Source: JBCBKU01 sp038521345
GTDB lineage: Bacteria; Pseudomonadota; Alphaproteobacteria; Rhodobacterales; Rhodobacteraceae
DNA length: 64,000 nt
Assembly (NCBI GenBank): GCA_038521345.1
Contig: JBCBKU010000003.1
Span: 62,001 to 126,000, forward strand
Direction of reading: 5' to 3'
The first letter of the stretch is position 1; each line of letters begins with the position of its first letter. The position numbers and the translations under genes are program-made. The notes under the pieces were generated by a model. That model was not told where the DNA came from, did no database searches, and saw only the letters and a list, made by a program, of their open reading frames with translations. Positions 1-8,388 of this stretch are shown here, in pieces.

Positions 1-1
1 G

Positions 2-757
2 TCTGCGATTGGCCCCGCGGTGCAAGCCGCAGCCGACGAAGGCATCCCGGTTGTTGCCTACGACCGTCTGATTGAGGACGAGCGTGCCTTCTACCTGACG
101 TTCGACAATGTCGAGGTTGGCCGCATGCAGGCGCGCGCAGTCTTCGCGGCGCAGCCCTCGGGCAACTACGTGATGATCAAAGGCTCGGCTCAGGACCCGA
201 ACGCGGACTTCCTGCGCGGCGGTCAGCAAGAGATCCTGCAGGCGGCGATTGATGCAGGCGACATCACCATCGTCGGCGAAGCCTATACGGATGGCTGGCT
301 TCCGGCGAACGCCCAGCGGAACATGGAACAGATCCTGACGGCCAACGACAACAACGTCGACGCTGTCGTGGCTTCGAACGACGGCACAGCCGGTGGCGTT
401 GTCGCAGCTCTGACCGCACAGGGCATGGAAGGCATTCCGGTCTCGGGTCAGGACGGCGATCATGCCGCGCTGAACCGCGTCGCGCTCGGAACGCAGACCG
501 TGTCGGTTTGGAAAGATGCTCGCGATCTGGGTCGTGCGGCCGGCGAGATTGCCGTGCAGCTCGCCAATGGCGCCGAGATGTCGGACATCGAGAACACGGT
601 TCAGTTCGATACGCCGGGTGGCAACACGATGACGGCGGCTTTTCTTGCGCCGGTGCCGATCACGCGCACCAACCTGAACGCCGTCGTCGAAGCTGGCTGG
701 ATCACGCAGGAAGCGCTTTGCCAGGGCGTCACTGCCGGCCCCATCCCCTGCAACTGA
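2..757 (+). CDS. xylF: D-xylose ABC transporter, periplasmic substrate-binding protein (5' truncated)
   Basis: This is the C-terminal 251 or so residues of a periplasmic binding protein of the ribose/xylose (PBP type I) family; the reading frame is open to the window edge, so the true start and signal peptide lie upstream. The segment VVASNDGTAGG followed by PVSGQDGDHAAL and GTQTVSVWKD matches the sugar-contacting C-terminal lobe of XylF, and the C-terminal Cys pair near the end is also usual for that family. It is followed by an RbsC/XylH-like permease and a sugar ATPase on the same strand, which supports D-xylose or a related pentose as ligand. The family assignment is firm; the exact sugar is inferred. 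Confidence 0.88.
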   Translation, partial: SAIGPAVQAAADEGIPVVAYDRLIEDERAFYLTFDNVEVGRMQARAVFAAQPSGNYVMIKGSAQDPNADFLRGGQQEILQAAIDAGDITIVGEAYTDGWLPANAQRNMEQILTANDNNVDAVVASNDGTAGGVVAALTAQGMEGIPVSGQDGDHAALNRVALGTQTVSVWKDARDLGRAAGEIAVQLANGAEMSDIENTVQFDTPGGNTMTAAFLAPVPITRTNLNAVVEAGWITQEALCQGVTAGPIPCN

Positions 758-771
758 TCTGACCCGATGAA

Positions 772-800
772 AACCGGCGCGCCTTTGCTGCGCGCCGGTT
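772..800 (+). other. Intercistronic stem-loop after xylF
   Basis: An 11-bp perfect inverted repeat (AACCGGCGCGC, 772-782, with GCGCGCCGGTT, 790-800) and a 7-nt loop sit between xylF and xylH. There is no T-run after it, so it is more likely an mRNA-stabilising or attenuating hairpin that leaves the binding-protein message in excess over the permease message than a full terminator. Confidence 0.6.
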
Positions 801-848
801 CATGGCCCGGCCACCCCACGGTGCCCTCTCTCTTCCAAAGGGAACGCG

Positions 849-2147
849 ATGACCGAAACGGCGCCCACCACGCCCGACACCGCGCGCAAGCGCTCCGTCT
901 TCGAAGCGCTTGAACTCGACACACGTCTGCTTGGGATGATCGGCGCGTTCGTCGTGTTGTGCTTGGTCTTCAACTTTATCACCGAAGGCCGCTTTCTGAC
1001 GCCTCGGAACATTTTCAACCTCACGATCCAGACTGTCAGCGTCGCAATCATGGCAACCGGAATGGTCTTCGTGATCGTCACCCGCCACATTGATCTTTCA
1101 GTCGGTTCGCTTCTGGCCACGTGTTCGGCATTCATGGCAATGACGCAAACCCTTGTCGTTCCGGAGTGGCTGGGGCTCGGGCTGGGTCATCCGATGGTCA
1201 CCCCGGTTGCGATCATCGTCGGCCTTGTCGTGGGCACCTTGGTTGGCGCATTCAACGGATGGCTGGTGGGCTATCTCACCATCCCGGCGTTTATCGTGAC
1301 GCTTGGAGGCCTTCTCGTTTGGCGGAACGTCGCTTGGTATCTGACCAGCGGCCAGACGATTGGCCCGCTCGACGAGACGTTCCAGCTATTCGGCGGCACC
1401 AACGGGACGCTCGGCGAAACCTGGTCCTGGGTCTTTGGAATCGTGGCCGTTGTGGGTGCCCTTCTTGTCCTGGCCTCGGCACGGCGCAACAAGGTGAACC
1501 ATGACTTTCCGGTAAAGCCACTATGGGCCGAGTTCGCGCTCGGAGGACTTATAACGGCTGCCATACTTGGCTTCGTCGGAATCCTGAATTCCTACGAAAT
1601 TCCGACCCGGCGGCTCGAACGGATGTTTGAGGCACGGGGCGAGGTGATGCCCGAGGGTTTCACCCAGGGCTATGGCATGCCGATCTCAGTTCTCGTGCTG
1701 ATTATCGTGGCCGTTGTGATGACCGTCGTCGCACAAAGGACGCGCCTTGGCCGATACATCTTCGCAACCGGCGGCAATCCGGACGCGGCAGAGCTTTCGG
1801 GGATCAACACCCGCATGCTGACCGTGAAGGTCTTTGCGCTTATGGGCTTTCTTTGTGCGCTCTCGGCCGTCGTCGCTTCGTCGCGCCTGACCTTCCACTC
1901 GAACGACATCGGCACCTTGGACGAATTGCGCGTCATCGCCGCGGCCGTCATCGGAGGCACGGCGCTTTCCGGTGGGATCGGCACGATCTACGGCGCAATT
2001 CTTGGTGCGCTCATCATGCAATCGCTGCAATCGGGAATGGCCATGGTCGGCGTCGATGCGCCCTTCCAGAACATCGTTGTGGGCATCGTACTTGTGACGG
2101 CCGTTCTGATCGACATTCTCTACCGCAAACGGACCGGAGCCAGCTGA
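849..2147 (+). CDS. xylH: D-xylose ABC transporter permease
   Basis: A 432-residue multi-spanning inner-membrane protein of the RbsC/XylH branch of carbohydrate permeases. It would form the channel through which the sugar delivered by XylF passes. The N-terminus (TETAPTTPDT) is cytoplasmic and polar; hydrophobic spans start near residue 28. The family hallmark region VFVIVTRHIDLSVGS is at about residues 76-90, and the C-terminal GGTALSGGIGTIYGAILGA segment is typical. The length is greater than RbsC (about 320) and close to XylH. An AAAGGGA ribosome-binding site lies 7 bases before the ATG. The stop codon overlaps the start of xylG by one base, so translation is probably coupled. Confidence 0.9.
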   Translation: MTETAPTTPDTARKRSVFEALELDTRLLGMIGAFVVLCLVFNFITEGRFLTPRNIFNLTIQTVSVAIMATGMVFVIVTRHIDLSVGSLLATCSAFMAMTQTLVVPEWLGLGLGHPMVTPVAIIVGLVVGTLVGAFNGWLVGYLTIPAFIVTLGGLLVWRNVAWYLTSGQTIGPLDETFQLFGGTNGTLGETWSWVFGIVAVVGALLVLASARRNKVNHDFPVKPLWAEFALGGLITAAILGFVGILNSYEIPTRRLERMFEARGEVMPEGFTQGYGMPISVLVLIIVAVVMTVVAQRTRLGRYIFATGGNPDAAELSGINTRMLTVKVFALMGFLCALSAVVASSRLTFHSNDIGTLDELRVIAAAVIGGTALSGGIGTIYGAILGALIMQSLQSGMAMVGVDAPFQNIVVGIVLVTAVLIDILYRKRTGAS

Positions 2148-2911
2148 TGGTCGACCGCACGGGTACACCCCTTGTCGAGCTGATCGACATTTCCATCGCC
2201 TTTGGCGGCATCCGTGCCGTCGACCATGTCTCGGTCGACCTTTTTCCGGGCGAGGTGGTCGGCCTTCTCGGACATAACGGCGCCGGCAAGTCGACGCTGA
2301 TCAAATGTCTCTCGGGTGCCTACCAGAAAGATGCCGGCGAAATCCGCATCAACGGCAGCCCGGTTGAGATCCACAATCCCCGCGATGCGCGGCGTTACAA
2401 CATCGAGACGATCTACCAGACACTTGCCTTGGCAGACAATCTGGACGCGGCCTCGAACCTGTTCCTCGGGCGCGAGATCACCACCGCTGCAGGTCTTGTT
2501 GACGACGCGAAGATGGAGGCCGAAACGCGCCGCATCATGGGACGCCTGAACCCCAACTTCAGGAAGTTCAACGCACCCGTTTCCGCCCTTTCCGGGGGAC
2601 AACGGCAATCTGTGGCCATCGCGCGCGCCGTCTACTTCAATGCAAAGATCCTGATCATGGACGAACCGACGGCCGCCCTTGGACCGCAGGAAACCCAGAT
2701 GGTTGCCGAGCTGATCGACGAGCTTAAGCGTCAGGGTCTCGGGATCTTCCTGATCGACCACGATGTCCATCAGGTCAAACAGCTTTGCGACCGGGCCGCC
2801 GTGATGAAGAACGGTCAGCTTGTCGGCACCGTCGAGGTCGACAAGGTCTCGACCGACGACATCCTGGCGATGATCATTGCGGGCAAGAAGCCCGAGCATC
2901 TCGCCGCCTGA
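2147..2911 (+). CDS. xylG: Sugar ABC transporter ATP-binding protein (single-domain XylG type)
   Basis: A 254-residue ATPase that would energise the xylose importer. Walker A GHNGAGKST is at residues 42-50, the signature LSGGQRQSVAIARA at about 145-158 and Walker B ILIMDEPTAALG follows. Upstream in-frame codons exist but lie inside xylH; the ATG at 2147 overlaps the xylH stop (TGATG) and gives a normal N-terminus. E. coli XylG and RbsA carry two fused ABC domains (about 500 residues); this one has a single domain and so must act as a homodimer. That single-domain form is common in alphaproteobacterial pentose importers. The ligand is inferred from the neighbours. Confidence 0.85.
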   Translation: MVDRTGTPLVELIDISIAFGGIRAVDHVSVDLFPGEVVGLLGHNGAGKSTLIKCLSGAYQKDAGEIRINGSPVEIHNPRDARRYNIETIYQTLALADNLDAASNLFLGREITTAAGLVDDAKMEAETRRIMGRLNPNFRKFNAPVSALSGGQRQSVAIARAVYFNAKILIMDEPTAALGPQETQMVAELIDELKRQGLGIFLIDHDVHQVKQLCDRAAVMKNGQLVGTVEVDKVSTDDILAMIIAGKKPEHLAA

Positions 2912-3059
2912 GAACCGGCATCCGAAGTCGCCCATTTCGCGAACACACTCGCGCTTTCACGGGCCTTGGTCCGGGTCACGGACACTGGCCTGTGCCCCGA
3001 AGGCTGGACAAACCCGGCCCTTGGGCCGACCCTACGGGAAACCGAAAGGGAGCCTGCCC

Positions 3060-3878
3060 ATGAAAACCGTTCTCACCACCTTTGCCTTCACGTTGACTGC
3101 CACCGGCGCACTTGCGGGGGGCCATCTCTGCTACGAAGGCAAGACGCTCGAAGAGGGCGTTCTGACGATCGCCACCGGCAACCCTGCCTACTACCCTTGG
3201 GTCATCGACGATGCTCCGGAAAGCGGTCAGGGCTTCGAAGCTGCCGTTGCCTATGCCATCGCGGGGGCGATGGGTCTTGGCGAAGACCAAGTGACGTGGG
3301 TCCGCACGTCTTTTGACGAGGCGATCCAGCCCGGCGCGAAGAACTTCGACTTTAACATGCAGCAATACTCGATCACGCCCGAGCGGGACGCCATGGTCGA
3401 CTTCTCTTTGCCCTATTACACCTCGGCCATGGCTGTGCTGACAACCGAAACGGCGGTTGCGGCGGGACTCGAGCCGACGCTGGATTCCCTGAAGGCGGCG
3501 ATCTGGGGGGCTGATGCAAACACGACCGCGGTGCCGATGCTGACCGATATCGTTGCGCCTGAGCGTGATCCGCTTCTCTACGGCGACAATACCGATGTCA
3601 CCGCCGCCATGCAGGCTGGCCAGATCGACGCCGCGCTCTTCGATTTGCCGACGGCACTCTATCTCTCGGCCGTCGTGGTGGAGGGCGGCGCGATCCTCGG
3701 GCAATTCCCGGCCGACCGGTCCGAGAACCCCGATCAGTTCGGTCTTCTGATGGAAGAGGGCAATCCGCTGAAGGAGTGCGTGGACGCCGCGATCACGGAG
3801 CTGATGGAAAGCGGAGAACTGGCCGCGATCGAAGCCCAGTGGCTCCAAGAGGCCACTGGCGTCCCGATCATCGAGTAA
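3060..3878 (+). CDS. Polar amino acid-type ABC transporter substrate-binding protein
   Basis: A 272-residue periplasmic binding protein of the HisJ/GlnH (SBP family 3) type. A signal peptide (MKTVLTTFAFTLTATGALAG) is cleaved near residue 20. The segment VLTIATGNPAYYPWV begins lobe 1, FNMQQYSITPERDAMVDFS is the usual family-3 signature (I/V-xxR-DFS), and a cysteine in lobe 1 and one near the C-terminus (LKECVD) could form a disulfide. The ATG at 3060 is chosen because AAAGGGAG precedes it and because the signal peptide begins there. It heads a three-gene transporter cassette that runs into xsc; the ligand may therefore be a sulfonate or a taurine-like amino acid rather than an ordinary amino acid. 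That is inference from position only. Confidence 0.82.
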   Translation: MKTVLTTFAFTLTATGALAGGHLCYEGKTLEEGVLTIATGNPAYYPWVIDDAPESGQGFEAAVAYAIAGAMGLGEDQVTWVRTSFDEAIQPGAKNFDFNMQQYSITPERDAMVDFSLPYYTSAMAVLTTETAVAAGLEPTLDSLKAAIWGADANTTAVPMLTDIVAPERDPLLYGDNTDVTAAMQAGQIDAALFDLPTALYLSAVVVEGGAILGQFPADRSENPDQFGLLMEEGNPLKECVDAAITELMESGELAAIEAQWLQEATGVPIIE

Positions 3879-3879
3879 C

Positions 3880-4731
3880 GTGGCCGAGGCCGCGATACCC
3901 AAGGCGCGCGCCGGGGCCCCGATGACCCGGCGCGCGGCCTATGAGGCGCGGGTGCGCCGCAGGGCGACTTTGATCGCCGGCGGCTCGAGCTTTGCCGTCC
4001 TGATCGCCCTTGTTATTCTCATCCCGCTTGCGCCGGGATGGGAGGCCGTGCAGCGAAGCTTTTTCAACGGTGAGGTTTTCGCGCGCACCTTCCCGGGCTT
4101 GTTGAACGCCTTTCTCCAGAACGTCGCAATCTTCGCCTGGTGCGCGCCGATCATCGCGGTCCTCGGCCTTGCCGTCGCGCTTTGCCGGGATGTTCGCGCC
4201 CCGGTTCTTTTTCCACTTCGGGCCTTCGGTGCGCTTTATACGGACATCTTCCGCGGCGTTCCTGTGATCCTTGTCATCTATCTGATCGGGTTCGGTGTCC
4301 CGGGTCTTGGCCTTCCGCGCCCGTGGAACTCACCCTACATCTGGGGATCGGTGGCCCTGGTGCTTGTCTATGCGGCTTATGTAGCCGAGGTCTTTCGTTC
4401 CGGCATTGAGGGGGTCCATGAGAGTCAGCGTGCGGCGGCGGCCTCGCTCGGGCTGACCGAAGGCGACACGATGCGGTACGTGGTCCTTCCGCAGGCCATC
4501 CGCGCTGTCATGCCGGCGAACATGAACCTGTTCATCGCACTTCAGAAGGATGTGGCCCTGCTGTCCTTTATCGGTCCGGTCGAGATTTTCCGGCAGGCTG
4601 GCGTCTACAAGTCGCTCCTTGCGAATTTCACGCCTTATGTGGGTGCAGCCCTGATCTTTCTTGCGATCACCATCCCTGCGACGCGATATGCGGACTACCT
4701 GATGCACCGCCAGACCCGGGCCCGCCGGTGA
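3880..4731 (+). CDS. Polar amino acid-type ABC transporter permease
   Basis: A 283-residue permease of the HisM/GlnP family (BPD_transp_1). After a basic cytoplasmic N-terminus it has a first span at about residues 30-50 and a core of further spans; the EAA loop is recognisable as ESQRAAAASLGLTEGD, followed by AIRAVMPANMN. The GTG at 3880 begins one base after the upstream stop; an alternative ATG at 3922 would remove 14 residues and cannot be excluded. A single permease gene implies a homodimeric channel, unlike the HisQM pair. Its stop overlaps the start of the ATPase gene by four bases. Confidence 0.82.
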   Translation: MAEAAIPKARAGAPMTRRAAYEARVRRRATLIAGGSSFAVLIALVILIPLAPGWEAVQRSFFNGEVFARTFPGLLNAFLQNVAIFAWCAPIIAVLGLAVALCRDVRAPVLFPLRAFGALYTDIFRGVPVILVIYLIGFGVPGLGLPRPWNSPYIWGSVALVLVYAAYVAEVFRSGIEGVHESQRAAAASLGLTEGDTMRYVVLPQAIRAVMPANMNLFIALQKDVALLSFIGPVEIFRQAGVYKSLLANFTPYVGAALIFLAITIPATRYADYLMHRQTRARR

Positions 4732-5465
4732 CAATGAAGCTGTCCCTGCGCGGGGTCACCAAGAGCTTCGGTGCGCGGCAGGTGCTCACCGGCATCGATC
4801 TTGACGTGGACGCAGGTCAGATGGCGTGCCTGATCGGTGCCTCGGGCTCTGGAAAGTCCACGCTGCTGCGTTGCATCAACCTTCTCGAACCCATAGACGA
4901 CGGCGCTATCTGGCTGGACGGCACGGACATCGCCGAGCCCGGACTCGATCCCCAACCAGTGCGCCAGCGCATCGGGATCGTTTTTCAGTCCTACAATCTC
5001 TTTCCGCATATGCGGGCCTCTGAGAACGTCATGCTCGCACCGATGCGTGTGCATCACCGAACCCGCGCGGAACTTGCCGAGCCCGTGGCTGCACTCTTCG
5101 AACGGTTCGGCCTTGCCGGCCATATGGATCACTATCCTGACCAATTGTCGGGCGGGCAGCAGCAGCGGGTCGCGATTATCCGTGCTCTTGCGATGGAGCC
5201 CGAGATCATGCTCTTCGACGAGATCACTTCCGCCCTCGACCCGGAACTTGTGGGTGAGGTGTTGGACGTCCTGCGCCAACTGCACGCCGAAGGGATGACC
5301 ATGATCCTCGCGACCCACGAAATGGGTTTTGCGCGCGAATTGGCCGACAGGGTCTGTTTTCTCGACGGCGGCCATATTCTTGAAGAGGGGCCGCCGGACG
5401 TGCTGTTCTCGACGCCGCGCCAAGACCGGACGCGTGCCTTTCTCTCACGCGTTCTGCCGGGGTGA
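4728..5465 (+). CDS. Polar amino acid-type ABC transporter ATP-binding protein
   Basis: A 245-residue ATPase of the HisP/GlnQ family. Walker A GASGSGKSTLLRC is at about residues 37-49, the Q-loop FQSYNLFPH at about 85, the signature LSGGQQQRVAIIRAL at about 139 and Walker B IMLFDEITSALDPE just after. The GTG at 4728 overlaps the permease stop; an ATG two codons later (4734) is equally possible. It completes the importer encoded by the three genes from 3060. A 100-bp gap separates it from xsc, with a strong GGGGAGGAAAG site in front of the latter. Confidence 0.87.
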   Translation: MTMKLSLRGVTKSFGARQVLTGIDLDVDAGQMACLIGASGSGKSTLLRCINLLEPIDDGAIWLDGTDIAEPGLDPQPVRQRIGIVFQSYNLFPHMRASENVMLAPMRVHHRTRAELAEPVAALFERFGLAGHMDHYPDQLSGGQQQRVAIIRALAMEPEIMLFDEITSALDPELVGEVLDVLRQLHAEGMTMILATHEMGFARELADRVCFLDGGHILEEGPPDVLFSTPRQDRTRAFLSRVLPG

Positions 5466-5564
5466 ATCTGGACTGATTGCGGCGCGCGTCTGGCCCTATC
5501 GGCCCGGTCGCCCTTAGCCTAAGCACGTGGGGCCGCGCGCACCGGCCAAGGGGAGGAAAGTCCG

Positions 5565-7346
5565 ATGAAAATGACCACCGAAGAGGCCTTCGTGAAGGTC
5601 CTCCAAATGCACGGGATCGAACATGCGTTCGGGATCATCGGCTCGGCCATGATGCCGATCTCGGACCTGTTTCCGGCAGCCGGTATCCGGTTCTGGGATT
5701 GTGCCCATGAGTGCAATGCCGGGATGAGTGCGGACGGTTACACACGCGCCACCGGCAAAATGGCTATGGCGGTGGCCCAGAACGGACCGGGCATCACCAA
5801 TATGGTGACCCCGGTCATGACCGCCTATTGGAACCACACGCCTATGCTTCTTGTCACACCGCAGGCAGCGAACAAGACGATCGGGCAGGGAGGCTTTCAG
5901 GAGATGCAGCAGATGCGGCTGTTCTCTGATTGCGTCTGTTATCAGGAAGAGGTGCGCGATCCCGCGCGCATCGCCGAGGTCCTGAACCGCGTGATCCAGA
6001 AGGCCCATCGGGGCTCGGCCCCGGCCCAGATCAACGTGCCGAGGGATATGTGGACACAGGTGATCGATATCGATCTACCGCAGGCTCTGCGGATCGAGCA
6101 CCCCCCGGGCGACCCCGAGGCCGTGTCTGCGGCCGCCGCGCTACTTTCCGAGGCAAAGTTCCCGGTGATCCTGAGCGGCGCCGGCGTTGTCCTGTCGGGC
6201 GCCATCCCGGCGACCGTGGCGCTGGCGGAGCGTCTGTCAGCCCCCGTGGCCTGCAACTACCAGCACAACGACGCGTTCCCCGGCAGCCACCCGCTTCATG
6301 TCGGGCCCTTGGGCTACAATGGCTCGAAGGCAGGGATGGAGATGATCGCCAAGGCCGACGTCGTTCTGGCGCTTGGCACCCGGTTGAACCCGTTTTCGTC
6401 GCTTCCGGCTTACCGGATCGACTACTGGCCAAAGGACGCCAAGCTCATTCAGGTCGACATCAACGCTGATCGGATCGGCCTGACGAAACCAGTCACGGTC
6501 GGGATACAGGGTGATGCACGCAAAGTGGCGCAGGCGATCACCGAGGCTCTGTCGGACGCGGCCGGGGACGCGGGCCGCAGTGACCGCGAAGCGGCCGTGG
6601 CCCAGGCCAAGTCCGTCTGGGCGCAAGAACTGACCTCGATGGACCACGAAGACGACGATCCAGGCACGACGTGGAACCACCGTGCCCGCACGCGCGAGCC
6701 CGAGCGCATGTCGCCCCGGCAGGCATGGCGCGCGATCCAGGCGGCCCTGCCGCGTGAGGCGATCATCTCGTCCGACATTGGGAACAATTGCGCGATCGGC
6801 AACGCCTACCCGACATTCGAGGACGGCCGGAAATACCTCGCTCCCGGTCTTTTCGGGCCGTGCGGCTATGGCCTTCCGTCGATCCTGGGCGCCAAGATTG
6901 GTTGCCCGGATACACCCGTAGTGGGCTTTGCCGGCGACGGTGCATTCGGCATTTCGATGAATGAGATGACGGCCTGCGGACGTGGTGACTGGCCCGCGAT
7001 TACGATGGTGATCTTCCGGAATTACCAATGGGGCGCCGAGAAGCGCAACACAACCCTTTGGTTTGACGACAACTTTGTCGGCACGGAGCTGAACGCAGGT
7101 GTCAATTACGCCAAGGTTGCCGACGGCTGCGGTTTGAACGGCGTTCAGGTGTCAGGTCGAGAGCAACTGACCGAAGCCCTGCGCGAGGCCATCCGGGCCC
7201 AGATGGAGGACGGCGTTACCACCTTCCTCGAAGTCGTGCTGAACCAGGAACTGGGTGAACCCTTCCGGCGTGATGCGATGAAGGCGCCTGTTCAGGTGGC
7301 CGGCATCAGCCGAGACGATTTCGTGCCGCAAACGCCCCGGGTCTAA
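5565..7346 (+). CDS. xsc: Sulfoacetaldehyde acetyltransferase
   Basis: A 593-residue thiamine-diphosphate enzyme. Xsc converts sulfoacetaldehyde plus phosphate to acetyl phosphate and sulfite, the central desulfonating step for taurine, isethionate and other C2 sulfonates. The N-terminus (KMTTEEAFVKVLQMHGIEHA), WDCAHECNAGMSADGYTRA with the TPP-activating Glu at residue 49, and NKTIGQGGFQEMQQM are characteristic of Xsc rather than acetolactate synthase. The TPP-Mg motif begins GDGAFGISMNEM at about residue 455 and closes with NYQWGAEKRN. In most relatives pta and taurine genes (tpa or tauXY) are adjacent; none is here. The neighbour is a family-3 amino-acid-type importer and, convergently, a rhodanese. 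Confidence 0.9.
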   Translation: MKMTTEEAFVKVLQMHGIEHAFGIIGSAMMPISDLFPAAGIRFWDCAHECNAGMSADGYTRATGKMAMAVAQNGPGITNMVTPVMTAYWNHTPMLLVTPQAANKTIGQGGFQEMQQMRLFSDCVCYQEEVRDPARIAEVLNRVIQKAHRGSAPAQINVPRDMWTQVIDIDLPQALRIEHPPGDPEAVSAAAALLSEAKFPVILSGAGVVLSGAIPATVALAERLSAPVACNYQHNDAFPGSHPLHVGPLGYNGSKAGMEMIAKADVVLALGTRLNPFSSLPAYRIDYWPKDAKLIQVDINADRIGLTKPVTVGIQGDARKVAQAITEALSDAAGDAGRSDREAAVAQAKSVWAQELTSMDHEDDDPGTTWNHRARTREPERMSPRQAWRAIQAALPREAIISSDIGNNCAIGNAYPTFEDGRKYLAPGLFGPCGYGLPSILGAKIGCPDTPVVGFAGDGAFGISMNEMTACGRGDWPAITMVIFRNYQWGAEKRNTTLWFDDNFVGTELNAGVNYAKVADGCGLNGVQVSGREQLTEALREAIRAQMEDGVTTFLEVVLNQELGEPFRRDAMKAPVQVAGISRDDFVPQTPRV

Positions 7347-7747
7347 TCCCTGCGCGGGGGCGCCTCTTCAACGGGCCCCCCCGCCGCCACCCACGACGTG
7401 AACCCGTCTTTCAGGTGGGCGGCCGCGAAGCCCATGTCGGTCAGAGTCGCCACAGTCAGCGCCGAGCGCCATCCGCTGGCGCAGTGAAAGACGAATGTCT
7501 TCTCCTGACCGAAGACGTCTTTGAAATATGGGCTTTCGGGATCCACCCAAAACTCCACCATGCCTCTTGGCGCGTGTACACTGCCGTGGATGAACCCGCT
7601 GCGCTGGCGTTCCCGAATGTCCCGAATATCGACGATGACAAGATCGGGGTCGTTGGCACGCGCGATCAAGTCTTCTGCCACGATCTCATCGATCCGGGCA
7701 CGAGCCTCGGCAACCATCTGAGCGGATGTCTTCCTCAATTCCGGCAT
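7343..7747 (-). CDS. Rhodanese-like single-domain sulfurtransferase
   Basis: A 134-residue rhodanese domain. IVDIRDIRERQRSGFIHGS near residues 38-56 and the active-site loop HCASGWRS (Cys89) are the family landmarks; the loop geometry suits persulfide chemistry. The ATG at 7747 is chosen because GGAGGGC lies just upstream and because the domain starts soon after; the frame extends further upstream without a ribosome-binding site. It is convergent with xsc and the two stop codons overlap by four bases. Xsc releases sulfite, and rhodaneses can transfer sulfane sulfur to sulfite or cyanide, so a role in handling reactive sulfur is possible, but adjacency is the only evidence. Confidence 0.8.
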   Translation of the reverse strand: MPELRKTSAQMVAEARARIDEIVAEDLIARANDPDLVIVDIRDIRERQRSGFIHGSVHAPRGMVEFWVDPESPYFKDVFGQEKTFVFHCASGWRSALTVATLTDMGFAAAHLKDGFTSWVAAGGPVEEAPPRRD

Positions 7748-7856
7748 ATTGCCCTCCTTCGTCGTGATCTTCCCCCGCCTTGGGTCGCCTTGCAAGGCGC
7801 GCCCGTGGTGACCTTGAACTTCGAGTACCCAACTCTTACACTCAGGATAAGACAAA

Positions 7857-8288
7857 GTGAGTTTTCTCGATCTCATGAATCCTCGTCCAGAACCCGCTCC
7901 GGTACCGGCCCCGATCGTCGCGCGTTCCGCTGCACGCCATACGGCTCCGATCGCGCCCGATCAGATTCCGGCAATCGAGCGGATTCGCAAAGAGGCCGAA
8001 AGGCACCGCGCGTCGCCACGTCGGCCTGTCCATGGTGCCGATCCCGATCCAGCGACGGCGCTCGCCTGCAATCTTGGCGATGCGATTGGAAAACGGGTCT
8101 ACTTTCTTTGCCCGGAATGCTCCACCTACACCTTTGACGAGGCCTGGATCGCACGCCTGCTCAGCAGCTTCCAAGCCGGAGACACTCGAAGCACCCAGTT
8201 CCTACTTTCGTCGCGCGTCCTGCCCGCGGCACGCGGGTGGGTTGCGGTCTTGGCCTCCGACTTGGCCACTTTGGGGCGCAAAATCTAG
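7857..8288 (+). CDS. Hypothetical protein with a CPEC cysteine pair
   Basis: An unrecognised 143-residue frame beginning at a GTG. It has a Pro/Ala-rich N-terminus, a charged stretch (IERIRKEAERH) and a YFLCPECSTYTFDE motif that resembles half of a zinc ribbon. Its TAG stop lies inside the Irr-type box that precedes dps. A competing frame exists on the other strand (7842-8174), but its product is low in complexity and has no conserved-looking motif. No good ribosome-binding site is seen before the GTG, and an internal ATG (7875) is an alternative. Coding is plausible but not certain. Confidence 0.4.
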   Translation: MSFLDLMNPRPEPAPVPAPIVARSAARHTAPIAPDQIPAIERIRKEAERHRASPRRPVHGADPDPATALACNLGDAIGKRVYFLCPECSTYTFDEAWIARLLSSFQAGDTRSTQFLLSSRVLPAARGWVAVLASDLATLGRKI

Positions 8289-8300
8289 AATGATTCTAAA
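8284..8300 (+). promoter_or_regulatory. Irr-type iron control element (ICE box) upstream of dps
   Basis: The 17-mer TCTAGAATGATTCTAAA is a near-perfect inverted repeat (arms TCTAGAA and TTCTAAA). It matches the ICE consensus described for the heme-responsive regulator Irr of Rhizobiales and Rhodobacterales (TTTAGAA-N3-TTCTAAA) at all but one arm position. It lies about 88 bases before the dps start and directly upstream of a candidate -35 element. Confidence 0.68.
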
Positions 8301-8306
8301 TCCGAC

Positions 8307-8334
8307 TTGATCGGTTACTTCTGACGAGTATTCT
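8307..8334 (+). promoter_or_regulatory. Candidate dps promoter
   Basis: TTGATC (8307-8312) and TATTCT (8329-8334) are separated by 16 bases. The spacing and sequence suit a housekeeping promoter for dps, starting about 50 bases before its ATG. The Irr box ends six bases upstream of the -35 element, a position compatible with activation as well as repression. Confidence 0.45.
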
Positions 8335-8388
8335 CCGAGACGCTGCCCGCCACCATCCGCCGCGCTTTCATGCCAAAACGAGGATCCC

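Noticed and set aside
2912..3059. Possible riboswitch in the 148-base leader before the amino-acid-type binding protein
   Set aside because: There are GC-rich inverted repeats (for example CGGCCC-TT-GGGCCG), but none of the conserved blocks of a riboswitch class that I know.
7842..8174. A 110-codon frame on the minus strand opposite the hypothetical gene at 7857
   Set aside because: No ribosome-binding site or motif; the plus-strand frame has a more natural composition and a CPEC motif, though it is uncertain too.
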